Assembly: GCA_026008535.1 (NCBI GenBank)
Contig: BRKX01000013.1
Location: 56,927,726-56,991,725, forward strand
Length of the DNA stretch: 64,000 bases
Origin: Perilla frutescens
Taxonomy: Eukaryota > Streptophyta > Magnoliopsida > Lamiales > Lamiaceae
Direction: 5' to 3'
Below, piece after piece: positions 1 through 12,583 of the stretch (position 1 is the first letter of the stretch; every line of letters starts with the position of its first letter). A model generated the notes under the pieces. It searched no databases and had not been told where the DNA came from. It was given only the letters and a program-made list of their open reading frames with translations. The position numbers and the translations under genes were made by a program.

Positions 1-96
1 TGATCATAATGTTTCTTACCCTTGTACCTAGCTAGCTATATTTACTTTCCCTTCTACTACCATCTCAATTTTCTTGCTCTCCTAGCTAAGTTTTGG

Positions 97-101
<5 letters not shown>

Positions 102-166
<65 letters not shown>
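102..166. repeat. (CT)n-(CA)n microsatellite
   Basis: About 26 CT units run directly into about 7 CA units. Pyrimidine tracts like this are common just upstream of plant genes, and a TATA-like run follows about 20 bp later. Confidence 0.95.
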
Positions 167-167
<1 letters not shown>

Positions 168-961
168 TTAACCACACTTTTCCACTATATATATCATTCT
201 TGACCCTTTTAGTTAGGAGATATGATTGGAGGCTCACGAGGTGGCTTCGGCGGAGGAGTAAGGCGGAGACGGCGGCGGTGGAGGAGTTGGAGGGCATAAA
301 TCATGACATAAACAACCGAAAACAGCCGTGCAATTTCGCTCTCCCGAGGTTCTAGCCCAGGGGCAGAATTGGGAGATCGCTATTATTGCATGGCGGGGAA
401 TTGAGGGTACCGGTCCGAATTTTTAATTATATGTTTTAGTTATTATTATTATTATTCTTGTATTTTATCTTTCTTTTTTTTTTTTTTTGCTTGAAATATT
501 TGTTGTATTTTGTTTATTTTCCCTTTAATTTTTAGTGTTGTATTTAAGGGATAAGACATGGGATGTAAGAGATGCATACAAGGTAGCAAAGTTTGATGAT
601 GGGAGTTAGTTAAGGTTGAAATAGATCAAAGTGGGGCTAGATTGGGGTGGATTTTGGAATTATTCGAAACCTGTGGGGGGGTTTTAGGAATATTCGATTC
701 TGCTGCTGGGCATGCATCTCTTACACCTCTCTATGTAATTTTCTCTCTCTTTTATTGGATATCAAAAAAAGTTAAAGTGTTACACTGCTTCCCTTTTGAC
801 TTCCTCCTTTTGCTTTATTTATTTACTTCATTTTCGACTAAAAAGGCCACTTCATTATTTTTATTATTATTATTTGTTTGCCATGTTAATTTTTTATCTT
901 TTTTGTTGTATAGCTACAGCATAATATACATGTATAATACAAACGATGCGACTTTCATTCT

Positions 962-979
962 TGTGTGTGTGTGTGTGTG

Positions 980-1027
<48 letters not shown>
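962..1027. repeat. (GT)n-(GA)n microsatellite
   Basis: About ten GT units are followed, after a two-base break, by about 22 GA units. The predicted reading frames over it are pure repeat translations. Confidence 0.95.
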
Positions 1028-1030
<3 letters not shown>

Positions 1031-1510
1031 AGCTTTGATTTCCAAAATATAATAGCCCAAATTAAATTTGGACAATAGCCCAATAATAAAATTCGGAGTC
1101 GCATGTCTATATTTTAGATTTTTTTTTTCAAAAATAGTAAATTTTTTCAAAATTAATAAAATAATATCAATGTTTTCAAAAATATTACAAATCTAACGTT
1201 TGATGAATTTTACGAACTGAATATCGTATGCAATTAATTGTATTTTAAGATTAGGAGTCACATTAATTTGTGGATTTTCTTATATTTGAAAGTTTTATCC
1301 AACATATAAATACCAGACAGATATTAGAATCAATTGGGTTCTACTAACCAAAATATTTGAAATATAACTTGACTCGTAAACAAGCTAATCCATTAATTAC
1401 TAGACGAAAATTGCATCTCATTTTTTTATATATTGGAATAACGAGGGTGATTTGCAACTACTATTTGAGAGTGGATATTGGGTAAATATCTTGTTCACGT
1501 GCATGTATCT

Positions 1511-1930
1511 AGGGTTGTAAATAAATCGAATCGAGTTGAATACTTTGATGCTCAAGCTCGGCTCGTTAAGGAATAGTTAAACTCGGGCTTGGCTCGAGCT
1601 CAAATCGAACTTTTTTTCTCTTGTTCAAGCTCAGCTCGATAAATATTTAAATGCTCGAAAAAAAAAAGCTCATTTAATTTACATATTCGAGCTCGAACTT
1701 GAAAACAATAGCTTATTTTAGTTACCCGTTTGAAATATTTATAATATTCATAAGCATATTCATGAACATGTTCGATTAAGCTCGAGCTCGAACATGTTCG
1801 CGAGCTGGCCGAGCCGAATACCACTCTGTTCAAGCCCGCCTTGATAATTTTATCTAGCTCAACTCGTTTAAAAAACGAATGAATTTTGAGCGAGCTTTTT
1901 TCGATCCGCACTTCGAATAGCTCACGAGCG
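1511..1930. repeat. Decayed hAT-like repeat rich in GAGCTCGA
   Basis: The stretch starts TAGGGTTGTAAAT and consists of degenerate GAGCTCGA/CTCGAGC words. This composition, with TAGGGNTGTAAA-type ends, is typical of a common plant hAT-derived repeat. The right border and a target duplication are not clear. Confidence 0.5.
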
Positions 1931-3146
1931 AAATCTCATTGTTTTGGAATATAAATTTCGAGGCATGCCATTATCAAGAAAGCCCAATAACTAGATATTT
2001 GTGGATGCCAGCTTATATTTCTTGGGCCTTAGAATTCATATTGATAATTGGGCTGTAGAAAATTGGATGGTTCCATACGGGAACCAAACCCCATTTCTTT
2101 CTTTTAATTACAAAAAAATATTTTCAAATGTTTTTTTTTAAATTATATTTTGGGAACATGTAAGACAATATTAGTAGATATTAATTATGTTGGTCTCAGT
2201 TTTTTTTTTCGTCTCCTACTATGTTAACGACATTGGAGTGTTTTTCAACGATATCACATGAAAAACATAATCACAATTTTATTGTTAACATAGCAGAAGG
2301 GGGAAAAAACATCATCAACATAATTATCATCTACTTAAGGAGTAAGATATGTACCCAAAAAATTATTGAAAAAACATTTTAAATGCATATTTTTTAATTA
2401 AAATATAAAAATTGGGTTTGGTGCCCAATCTTCCTAATTGGGCTTTAAGCATTCTTTTATGTATGGATTGGGCTTCTACTTTTCAAGTAAATTATGACTT
2501 TGGGCTTTTAAGAATTATAGTCTAAAGCCATCATTTATATCCCAAATTATTTTAATTTTCTCAAATATATCCCAAACTAATACTTTTATCACTTAAATAC
2601 CTAAATAAATAAAAAATAATAATCAAATCTATCACCCGATACGTTTTTTGGACAAAATCGGATCTAAAAAGAAGTTAAAAATATTGTGTCGTAAATATGA
2701 TCGATTTGTCTACAACACAAGAAAATGACCCAAGTATTTATTGAAACATTATGTTTTTTTTTTGTCCAAAACTATAGCCGGGGATAGACTTGATTAGTTT
2801 TCTTTTTTATTAGTTTAAATATTTAATTGATAAAAGTGCTAGTTTGGGATAGATTAAAGAAAATGGAAAGAGTTGGGGATATAATTGATGGTTTAGTCAT
2901 AATTCTATTATACTTTATTTCTCCATGTACAAAGCTCAATTGGATGTAGACATCTACTTAAGAAAGACAAAATCTTGGATAAAATAGTTTTTCCTCATCA
3001 TGATTCAAATTCGAACTCATATTTAATGAAACATTTATAATTTTTTATATTTTTATCCGTGTGTTTGATTGTGCAGCAATAACTATAGTTGTTTAGTAAC
3101 ATCACCCCTCAACTATAAAGACTCAAGGTTAAGTCTAATTCTATCT

Positions 3147-3492
3147 AGGGGTGTAAATGAGTCGAGCCGAGCTCGAACATATGTATGTTCAAGCTTGTTT
3201 GAAATGATATCGAGCTTTAGGATTTATGTTTGAACTTATTTGATTATCTATCGAATTGAGCTCAAACGAGCTTCAATCGAGCCGAACATGAGTTGAGCTC
3301 GAGTAGTTTGATATTTTTACACATGTTTGCTCATTTTTTACTTATCGAGCTCGAGTTCGAGCCGAACTTTAAATTTTATCGAACATAAAATTATATTCAA
3401 GCTTATTTGACATGCTTATCGAATCGAGCTCGAACGAGCTTTTAATGAACGAACACGAGCTGAGTATCGAGCTATTTGGCTTGATTTTCAGC
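3147..3492. repeat. hAT-like repeat, second GAGCTCGA-rich copy
   Basis: It begins TAGGGGTGTAAATGAG and ends near TTTTCAGCCCTA. The ends are imperfectly inverted, and the inside is the same CGAGCTCGA-rich material as at 1.5-1.9 kb. No 8-bp target duplication was found. The right end abuts the large CT/CA microsatellite. Confidence 0.55.
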
Positions 3493-3497
3493 CCTAA

Positions 3498-3665
<168 letters not shown>

Positions 3666-5330
3666 GAAGGTGACTTGGCCCCTAATTAATTAAAAGCAAT
3701 TTCGTTGTGGATGAAAACTATGTCTCCTTTTGGAACATTGAACATCTCAACATCTCATGTCAACCACCAGCTTAATATCTTTCTTTAATTTGAAGCACAA
3801 TATCTTGCAAGTGGAAATCATAAGCTATTTTTTTAATGTTAGGTTGCGGTATATATGGCTGTGAATCACCGCTACAAATTACATTATTTTAAATTTATTT
3901 GAGCTTCATCCAAACTTTTGAAAAATTATATCGTAAGTTAATTTCAAAACTCAAATCAAATTTAAATATCCATTAATCTATGTATCGAGCTAGCTAGCAA
4001 GAATCGAGTTTAAAAACACATAAACATGATTTTATTTTATTAGTGAATTTCAAAAGATATTTTCATTTCTAGCAAATTATAAGTGATAGTGGTCCATATA
4101 TACAACTTCTGTATATACAAATAGAGACAAATAAAAAACCAAAACAACCTCAATATAATAAATAAGCACAAGGCAACTTAAATAGTAATCTTTATTTTTT
4201 TCTCTTTTTTTTTGAAGTTTTTGTCTTTTTTTTCTCCTCGATCGTTATCTTTCTTTTCTTTTCTTTTTGTCGAGGTCTTCCTTTTGTAGCAGATTTCACA
4301 TGCACGTATTTTATGAAATAAATTCAATGATTTTGGAGCTCTTAAAATGTTACTCTAAATAAAATATGATATTCATCATCTATAACGATACAAAATACAT
4401 AATTCTATATTATATGTATTTATATTTAGTTATATATGATATGAATATTGTATCAATATTTACGTGTAGTTTGATTGATCTATTATATTAACCTTTAATT
4501 ACAATGTGTGTGTATATATATATATATAAATTTGTGATGATTTCTATTGAGATTCTTGTAATAGCTTGATACATATCATCATGTCATATAGTTTTTTTTT
4601 TGGACACATATTTGTACACCTGAAATAAATTTATGATAATATTATATATATACAATTCCTAGGGTAAAAAAAAAAGGTAATTAACGTCGTAATTTTTTTG
4701 TACTAAAAAAGTAACAGTCACAATTTAAATTCATTTACTATGTTAATATTAGATTCCAAGCTTGACAAATTACTGCAAATAATCAAATATCATGTAGCCA
4801 CATTAGTAGTATTATAATTTCGGTTTAATCAAAATATTATTGCTCAAATTATCTTTTTATTAAAAATTCCTTTGGTAATAATTCCAAAATGAATGCTAAA
4901 CGTGAATTTTAATATAAATATCACAAGTAATTTCATAATTATTTATTCCGTTTGAGGACTTGGATACAACCTTTTGATGGGCTTGGTTCATCTGACGGGC
5001 CAAAATCCAATAAAATAAAATTAGTGAATCTTAAAATCAAAGTTAATTAATTTAATTTTTCTTTATCCAGTAACTCGCGAACTACACTATGCTTGACAAT
5101 TTTTTTTCGTAAGTAAATATATAACATAAAATAAAATTAGTGAATCCTAAAATTAAAGTGATTTAATTTATTTATTTTTATTCAACGACTCGCACAGTGC
5201 ACTAGCTCGACGTTATTTGCCCATTAATCACTAACGCGTGAGCTCGTGCAATGAATTCTACCAATACCATGACTGTGTGATATATTTTTTCTTGTCCATG
5301 ATCTAACATTCAAAGGGAAAATTGTAACTA

Positions 5331-5336
5331 TTTATT
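5331..5336 (-). terminator. Candidate poly(A) signal of the RING-H2 gene
   Basis: The minus strand reads AATAAA here, about 240 bp past the stop codon of the RING-H2 gene. The spacing suits a plant 3' UTR. This is inferred from the hexamer and its position only. Confidence 0.4.
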
Positions 5337-5578
5337 CATAAATGAAAAAAAAAAGATATAAATTTTGTACAATAGTTGAAAAGAGCCTTCCACGAGACTC
5401 TTCAAAAACAAAGGAGAAAATACTTCTCCCCAAAAAAAAAGAAGAAAAAAGAAAAAAAAAGTGAAAGGTCAAAACTGCCCCCGAAAAACCTTTGACATAA
5501 ACCAAGCAATAAACAAAAAAGAAAAAAAAAAGAAATGGAAAAGCGGCGACTGATGACCACGCGCCACGGCGAGATGAG

Positions 5579-6085
5579 TTATTGAAAAGGGAACCAAGCC
5601 AGCAAGTCCCCAGCCACGCGCCTCCGCGTGCACTCCACACGCTCGTCGGAGACCAGCGGCGCTCGGCAGAGGGGGCAGCTGAAATTCAGGTGGTCGATCC
5701 AGCCGTCAAAGCAATCCTTGTGGAAGACGTGGCGGCACGCTAACATGCGCACGGCGTCCCCGTCGGCGAACCGGCTGAGGCACACCACGCAGTCCGAGCC
5801 GAACCGGTCGCCGCCGTCGCCTGATTGGTTCTTGTAGGAGCAGACCCGGTTCAGATTCAACTGCTCGCAGAGGAGGATAACTCCGGCCAGACCGGACCCA
5901 ACGACGACGTCGTAGAGCGAGCTCCCGGAATGGGGGCGGTGATCGGGGCTGGAGAAAACGCCGACTGCGCGTAAGATAGTGGAGATAAGGGATCGGAGAT
6001 ATCGTGCGCTCTTTCCGATGAGCACCACCGTGAGAATGATGAAAGATTCCGATGACACGTCGGACAGCTGGTTTTGCAATCCCAT
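5579..6085 (-). CDS. RHA2A: RING-H2 E3 ubiquitin ligase, RHA2A/RHA2B type
   Basis: An intronless 168-residue protein. The C-terminal half holds a complete RING-H2 finger: C99 and C102, C117 and H119, H122 and C125, C137 and C140. The start MGLQNQLSDVSSES, the later block CEQLNLNRV and the segment after the finger (APLVSDERV) match the Arabidopsis RHA2A/RHA2B pair as I remember it; RHA2A is about 155 residues. Residues 15-25 form a hydrophobic stretch that may associate with membrane. In that family the protein is an active E3 ligase that promotes abscisic acid responses. The first ATG of the open frame was used, and a TATA run lies about 195 bp upstream. What is seen is the finger and the family blocks; the ABA role is family knowledge. 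Which RHA2 paralogue it is closest to cannot be settled here. Confidence 0.9.
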   Translation of the reverse strand: MGLQNQLSDVSSESFIILTVVLIGKSARYLRSLISTILRAVGVFSSPDHRPHSGSSLYDVVVGSGLAGVILLCEQLNLNRVCSYKNQSGDGGDRFGSDCVVCLSRFADGDAVRMLACRHVFHKDCFDGWIDHLNFSCPLCRAPLVSDERVECTRRRVAGDLLAWFPFQ

Positions 6086-6278
6086 TTTCTTGAATTTTAG
6101 AATTTCATGCAGATTCCTTGCGCACTCTCGTGTGTGTGTGTGTATATATATGTATGTATCTATGTATGTATATACGTATGTATAGATATAGGTATAGAGA
6201 TAACTGTATGTATGTATATATTAGAAGTTTTGTGTGTGTGTGGAAAGGGTTTGGGAATGAATGATGGAGGAGATTTGC

Positions 6279-6290
6279 ATATAAATATAA
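6279..6290 (-). promoter_or_regulatory. TATA box of the RING-H2 gene
   Basis: The minus strand reads TTATATTTATAT about 195 bp before the start codon, implying a leader of roughly 160 bases. TG/TA microsatellite tracts at 6,130-6,240 fall inside that leader. Confidence 0.55.
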
Positions 6291-6445
6291 GGGGAGAAAA
6301 GCCTATAGAGTTGGAGAATTTTTGGGGGTGAAGGCCCCCATGTGAAAATTGGTCCAACTTGGAGCAAATTTTATGTTGTTTTATTAGGCATTTTTTTTTG
6401 TTTTTAAATATTCATTGTCACGTTCGTGGGGTGCGCTGAGTACTG

Positions 6446-6696
6446 CTCCCTCCGTCTCAATAGCAATGTTCACATTGCCTTATTTGGACGTCCCAATAGC
6501 AAGGTCATCTATCCAATATGGAAATAATTAATGTCAACATCAAAGTGGACCCCATTTACTTTATATTATTTTTTATTATAATACTCCTTAAAGAAATGGA
6601 CTCCACCTACTTTACCCACTACTTAACCAACTAATCCATTTTTTCTTAATCTCCGTGCCCAATAGCAAGTTGACCTTACTATTGGAACAGAGGGAG
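6446..6696. mobile_element. Stowaway-like MITE
   Basis: The left end reads CTCCCTCCGTCTCAATAG and the right end is its inverted form, GGGAGTA after CTATTGGAACAGA. The 5'-CTCCCTCCGT terminus and about 250-bp length are those of plant Stowaway (Tc1/mariner) MITEs. The TA duplication is present on the right and degraded on the left. It sits about 155 bp upstream of the RING-H2 TATA box. Confidence 0.8.
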
Positions 6697-6699
6697 TAT

Positions 6700-7957
6700 T
6701 TAAATTTTAAAAAATATCGGCATATGTAACTTGAGTATATAACATGAGTTGTTAAACCAACTCAAGAAACGCCGAATGCAAACCGTTTGAAGAAGAAGAG
6801 AATAATCTTATTAAGGGAGAAGATACATTCAAGAAACCTGCAAAATGTGAAAGACGAAGAGATAAAGAACTAGGGTTGAAGGAAAAGGACTAAAATACCC
6901 AAACAAGCAAAAATACGTGTAACGTATTATTCGTCTAATTAATTAGATGTGCGTAGAGTTTCATTTCTAGTAATGGTGGGAGCCGAATGACTCCATTCAT
7001 TAGTTTTCAATCATTAGATCATCATTCTAGTGAATAAATTAGTTGCGCGTGACACGAGTATCTCATAATTTTTTGATCATAAACTTCATGAACTAGCTAG
7101 CTAGGTTAGTCTTGTGCATGGATTTATGTGGTCTCAATCTCAATTGAGATTGGTTTTATCAATTTGAATAAATGTCATTTTCAAATTTATTGGCTAATTT
7201 GTCACAACTTTGATTGAATTTGATATTATTATTTTTTTAACCACTTGGATCTCGACTCGAGTTTGAAATGGAGATGTTAGGCTTTTTATACCCGGACAAC
7301 AATGTACCAAAACATTTATTTTTCTTAAAATATACCAAACATTTATGAAGACTTTGATTTATATCTGTCAAAAAAGCAACCAAATTAATTTATAAATATC
7401 ATCTATGTTTATTTTCTTCTTTCTTTTTTGATGAGTTGGGATTTCAAACCAATGCTGGAACACCATGATTCGTAATTATTATTCGTTGAATATATATAGT
7501 TAATTAATTACAAAATATTAATATATTATATCCAAATTACACAATCATGGTGAATTTCCAAGTAATTTAAAAAGAAAATACTCACTCCATCCCATTCATC
7601 ATATATATAAGTTGATTGGATTTTTCACTATGATTAAAGAAATTATTGAAAAATAAAATTAAACAAGTAACTTCCTAATATGCTATAATTATTTTTTTGA
7701 TAGTGAATTAATGTTTTTTTGTGTTTTTTTTTTTTTACTCACACACCCAATGAGGAGATTCAAATCCGTGACCTTTGATCTCCAAGCAACCACACTCTAT
7801 CACTAGGTCATTCCCACCGGGACAAGCATTAAACCACTGGACCAAAGACATTACAAACAATATATAATGAGATGAATATATATAGAAACTAGTTTATATT
7901 TTGGGTAATTAAATAAAGGAAACCAAGATATTTATTAAGTCGTTACAAGTTAATTTG

Positions 7958-7998
<41 letters not shown>

Positions 7999-9410
7999 TT
8001 GTGGGATTAATCGCACCGTTAATTTCACGTATTATGTGATCGCTACCTTTTGAATATTGCTATTAATTATTGTCATTATTAGCAGAGAAGAAGCACTAAA
8101 TTGAATAAATAATATTACATTTTTTTTTATTTCTTTTGAAATCTCCGTTTGTTCACTCATGATACATTGATATACACTATTTCTGATTGAGATTTGAAGT
8201 CATTTATAAATTTAATTATTGAATATATATATATATATATAAGTCTAAAGCGATCTTGTAATTAATGTCTACATTGTCACATTACCAATAAGGAGTATAT
8301 TATATATATATATATATATATATATTCATGAAAATTATAATTCATTATTGGAAAACATAAATACATGGATGGTGTTCATTCGAAGATATTAGAATTATCA
8401 CACACAAAAAATATAATATTTTATTTTGGGCTAAGCTAATTAAGTTGTACCGAATTTAATTAGTTACACCAAATTAATGTAGGTATTTGGTTGAGTTAAG
8501 CAAGTGCATGTGAACGATCGACATGAAATTAATGAAACCACAAAATTGTTTCACAAAAATAAGGAATTGCAACATTTATGTCTATTACATAAAAATGATA
8601 TGTTTCGTCAATAAAAGAAAATAGTAACGAAACATTCAATGTAATAATATATAGTATGTACGATCGAATCCCATCAATACTTTCTAAATCGAGTCAAGAT
8701 TTTTATGATAGTATGTATATAAACATTAACGTGTAATAACTATTTTTTTTATTTATTTTAGTAAGTCCCTATACTTTTTTGTTATTTTGATGAATTTGTT
8801 TAAACGGTTAATATTACCATTTATTCTAATTGGTTAAATTGAATGATAATCTTTAATTTAATTAGTAGCTAGTCATTTTAATTCTATGAGGACTCACCAA
8901 CAATGGAACATATAGACTACTAATCTAAAACGACTAGTATAAATGAAATTAAACAATTTATAATCCGGAAAATATGAATTTAAGTTTTTCGCCTTTCTTT
9001 TCCTAAAGAGAATAAATTTATCTTCACATAACCAAAGAAATAACAAACGAGGCAACCTGTATGATCAAAATTTAAGATCTGAAGAACGATTGATAACTTA
9101 AACAGACTAACACAATTGAAATATTTACTATCTCATATACATACAATTAAAAACTCAAAGTGCAAACCCAGAAAAAATTACCAGCAAAAACTATTTTAAC
9201 TATCCAACTTGAAAAATAAAATAAACGAACTTTTAATTTATTAAAACGCGGGTTTTAGGGAAAGAGATTATTACTTCATTTATTAATACTCATCGATTCT
9301 TCTTCGTTAATTTCATTTCAAAACCCCATTCTTTTTTATTTAACACCCCGTCCCCATTCAATTGTCCTTTTTCGGGATCGGACTGTTACAATATATTTTT
9401 TTGCAAAAAA
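6700..9410. other. AT-rich intergenic stretch
   Basis: No protein-like frame is visible. Contents are (AT)n runs (7,961-7,996; about 8,225-8,240; 8,303-8,325), a truncated Stowaway-like fragment near 7,585-7,690, and the SINE-like copy at 7.7-7.8 kb. The rest is unremarkable low-complexity DNA. Confidence 0.6.
7724..7825 (-). mobile_element. tRNA-derived SINE-like copy
   Basis: Read on the minus strand it starts GTCCCGGTGGGAATGACC. It continues with a box-A-like word (CTAGTGATAGAG) and a box-B-like word (GATTTGAATCTC) about 35 bases later, and ends in an A tract (the T run at about 7,724-7,736 of the plus strand). This is the layout of a plant SINE. A shortened relative lies at about 11.1 kb. 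Confidence 0.6.
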
Positions 9411-9414
9411 AATA

Positions 9415-9661
9415 CTCCCTCCGTTTCAGAATTAGTGTCATTCTGGATGAATGCACACATATAATAAAGATTAATATCTTCAAATCACCTTATATATTCT
9501 TATGTGAATACATTAAATGAGTTAAATATGATTGTTTGAATGCATTAAACGAGGGCAAACATAATAAAAATGTGAAAATTCTACGTCAACTGTGTAGAGT
9601 GACACTTTATATGAAACAAAATTAAAGCGTTAGAACGACACTTATTATGAAACGGAAGGAG
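9415..9661. mobile_element. Stowaway MITE with TA duplication
   Basis: The left end CTCCCTCCGTTTCA and right end TGAAACGGAAGGAG are inverted repeats. TA flanks both sides (9,413-9,414 and 9,662-9,663). Length is 247 bp. Inner sequence near the ends, containing GTGTCATT and its complement, is also inverted. Confidence 0.9.
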
Positions 9662-10359
9662 TATATATCGAAAAAATCGAACATAAAATAATTACAAGGG
9701 AGATTATAAAAACGCGTTAGGCCGGTGACAATTAGTGGTTTAGACAACGACCATCTGACTAAAAAGATTTGCTAAGATCTTCTCTACAACTTGCAACATT
9801 AAATTAAGCATTATTAGCACATGAAATCATAGAGCAATTGCAAGAATATCACATAAATTTAAATCTTTAATTTGCTAATTGGAAAATTAAATATAATCAA
9901 AACCATCTGTTCAGAAGTCTTCATAAACACCGACCACACATTTATCTGTCCCAAACTATATTTTTTTAATAAAAAAAAATCATCAAGTTGATGTTTTTAT
10001 TACCAATTAAAAAAATTAAAAACATAAAACTAATTGAATTTTGTATGTTTTCAATAGCGGACCTCTTCATGCCACATCTGCGTTTGCTAATTGCCAGCTT
10101 ATTTGATTCTTCAATCTTTATTGAAAAGTGTATTTTATTTATTTTTTTACTTCTTTTTTTTGTTTGGATTAAATCAATGTACACTCAACGTCATTATCTT
10201 GATTACACATATACATGATATGGGTAGGTCTATATGTGGTCATGGTCAAGAGTACACGTAACATAGAGTTTAGGTGGAGAAAAATGTCACAAAACATATA
10301 TAGTTAACTAGAGTATCTACAGTGCGATGTACGAAGAGAAGGAAATTATTATAATAAAA
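9662..10359. other. Intergenic, no gene seen
   Basis: AT-rich sequence without protein similarity that I can recognise. The overlapping frames near 10.0-10.2 kb on both strands are of low complexity (Ile, Lys, Phe, Asn) and are not supported as genes. Confidence 0.6.
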
Positions 10360-10368
10360 TAAAATTGA

Positions 10369-10722
10369 GGGTTTATTGCTAAAAAAATTCATTGTATTTA
10401 AATGAATTTATAATTTAAATATACTTTTAAAACGTTGCAATAATAAAATCGGCCTTTTAATTTGTAGCATAATAGACACTTCAAAAAAATCGACTATCAA
10501 AAAACCGACGTTGCATGATAAAAATCACTCATATTCGACACTTCAAAATTGAATTATTGTGTAAACGTGGAAAAAATATTATGATATCATAATTTCAATG
10601 ATCGGATTGGGGGTGTCGAAGTTGCTACAAGTTAAAAGATTGGGTTATTATTGTAATGTTTTAAAAATCATGTTTAAATTGTAAATCCATTGAAAGATGC
10701 TGAGTTTTTTAGCAATGAACCC
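10369..10722. mobile_element. MULE-type MITE, 354 bp
   Basis: The left end GGGTTTATTGCTAAAAA and the right end TTTTTTAGCAATGAACCC are inverted. Flanking 9-mers differ by one base (TAAAATTGA at 10,360-10,368, TAAAATTAA at 10,723-10,731). A 9-bp duplication is the Mutator-like hallmark. There is no coding capacity. Confidence 0.8.
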
Positions 10723-11082
10723 TAAAATTAATTTATAACTATATGAATTATAGATATTTTAATATTGTTCATTTTGTATTAATTATATAGATTTGTGATT
10801 AATGATCATTCAGATTAAGCTCAACTAAAAAAAAAAAAGAAAAAAAATGATAATTTAAATTTAATTTTAAATGTGATTATAATTATGAAGAAAATACATT
10901 CTTTGATTGCTACAATTATGTAACAATTATTGTTTCCAAAAACAGCACGGGAATCTTTTATCAAAATGATTCACAATTAATGATCAAATATTGAATTTTC
11001 ATTTTGAAAAGAAGATCATAAAGGGTATAATATACTCAATCTTAGGGCAAAAAGAAAAAAAAAAACATTAAACACGAATTTT

Positions 11083-11133
11083 TAGTCTTCAAGAAATCTC
11101 ATTGCACCACTCGACCATTCCCACCGGGACGGA
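11083..11133 (-). repeat. Truncated SINE-like fragment
   Basis: The minus strand starts GTCCCGGTGGGAATGG, as in the copy at 7.8 kb, then diverges after about 35 bases. The shared head and the truncation suggest a second, shortened member of the same family. Confidence 0.45.
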
Positions 11134-11635
11134 ATCTTAGATATCATTTAACTGACAGGGATTAATAGAGAAATCAAAATCACTTAAAATAATATCTGAT
11201 TCATCAAAACCGACTGTACAATCACTTTGGTTTAGATGATTCACTAATCACATTAACAATTAATTATTCAAAACCCTAATGAGAAGCTAACAGCCTTTCA
11301 GAAGCCTAATTAAAGCTAATTAAGAGAGTAATCACCTACCTAATTTTACTTTAGTTTTAATTAATCAGAACTGTCTGTATAAAATAAAAGCTGTTGCAAA
11401 AGTGGGGTGCAAAGAGATATAGCCATATATTTAATTGTATGCAAATTAATCTCCATCCTCTTCCACTAACATTGAAATAATTGGGGCATTAAAAATATGT
11501 TTTTTTGTTTAGATGAGTAGATAAATAGAACATTCGAGATGGAGTTTGTGTGGATGAATTTGATAAGGAGTGACATTGATAGGTGACTGAATATTTAATT
11601 ATGAATAGCATAAAAAAGGGACAGGTACGTGCATT

Positions 11636-11915
11636 TAGAGGTGGCAATTCAGGTGGCCCGGCCTGAAAATTTTCGAGCCATTTTTTATGAGGTTTAGCCC
11701 GGAATTAATTCGGGTCTATTTTTTTTAGGCCGATCTGATCCGAAAAGGCGGGTCGGGCTGGGGTGCCATGCAGGCTAAGTATAATTTTCTATGTTTTGTA
11801 TCAAAAAATTCGACCTGTTCGGATCTCTCTCATTTTCAGACCCAAAATTAATTCGAATCTATTTTTTAGCCCGATTCGGCCCGAAAAGCGAGCCGCCAGC
11901 CTTGCATGCATTCAA
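11636..11915. repeat. hAT-like repeat with GGCCCG-rich interior
   Basis: It begins AGAGGTGGCAATTCAGG and contains GC-rich words (GGCCCGGCC, CGATTCGGCCCG) unlike the AT-rich surroundings. The TAGGGGTGGCAATTC-type start is typical of plant hAT-derived MITEs. The right border near AGCCGCCAGCC is approximate. Confidence 0.5.
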
Positions 11916-12583
11916 TATTTCAACCTCAAAAAATAGACTACCATGAAAAATGGAGCCCATTTATTTTGACAGTGAATATGGAGCTGGGTTGGGCCCATAA
12001 TGGCAATGGGTTGGGCCCAATTGGGTTCAATTTCATGTGATCAAAAATTCAAAAATGGGTTGATTTGGATTTGGATGCAATAAAAATAAGATAAAATACC
12101 ATATTATACAGGAAAATTCGATGCTACTAGCATGCCCGAATTTTTCTTTTTCTTTTTTTAAATTATTTTTAAAATACTTTTGCAATTTATTTTTTGGATA
12201 TAAATGACGACATTAGTACATGTGAACTATGTTTATTGCGGTTTTTTTCCGCCTCCTATTATGTAAACGGTATAGGTGTGTATTTTTACAATATAGTATG
12301 AAAAAAATTTAACAACATTGTTGTTTACATACTAGGAGGTGAAATAAAAAATTGGGACGAACATAATTAACATTCACTTAAGAAGTAATGTATATATAAA
12401 AAAATATTTTAAAAAATAAAAAAGAAAATTCGGGCATGCTACCCGTAAGGGTAGCTTTTCCATATTATACATTACATTTTCGGCTAAAATATTCCAATAG
12501 GTTATTCCATTAACAACCCTCATTCTTCTCTTTACAATCCTCAAAATTAATTAAAATATAATTTTTTTTAGATATTTTCATTA

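Noticed and set aside
642..1031. 129-codon plus-strand frame
   Set aside because: Low-complexity Leu/Phe-rich reading ending in a GT/GA microsatellite; no similarity and no splice context.
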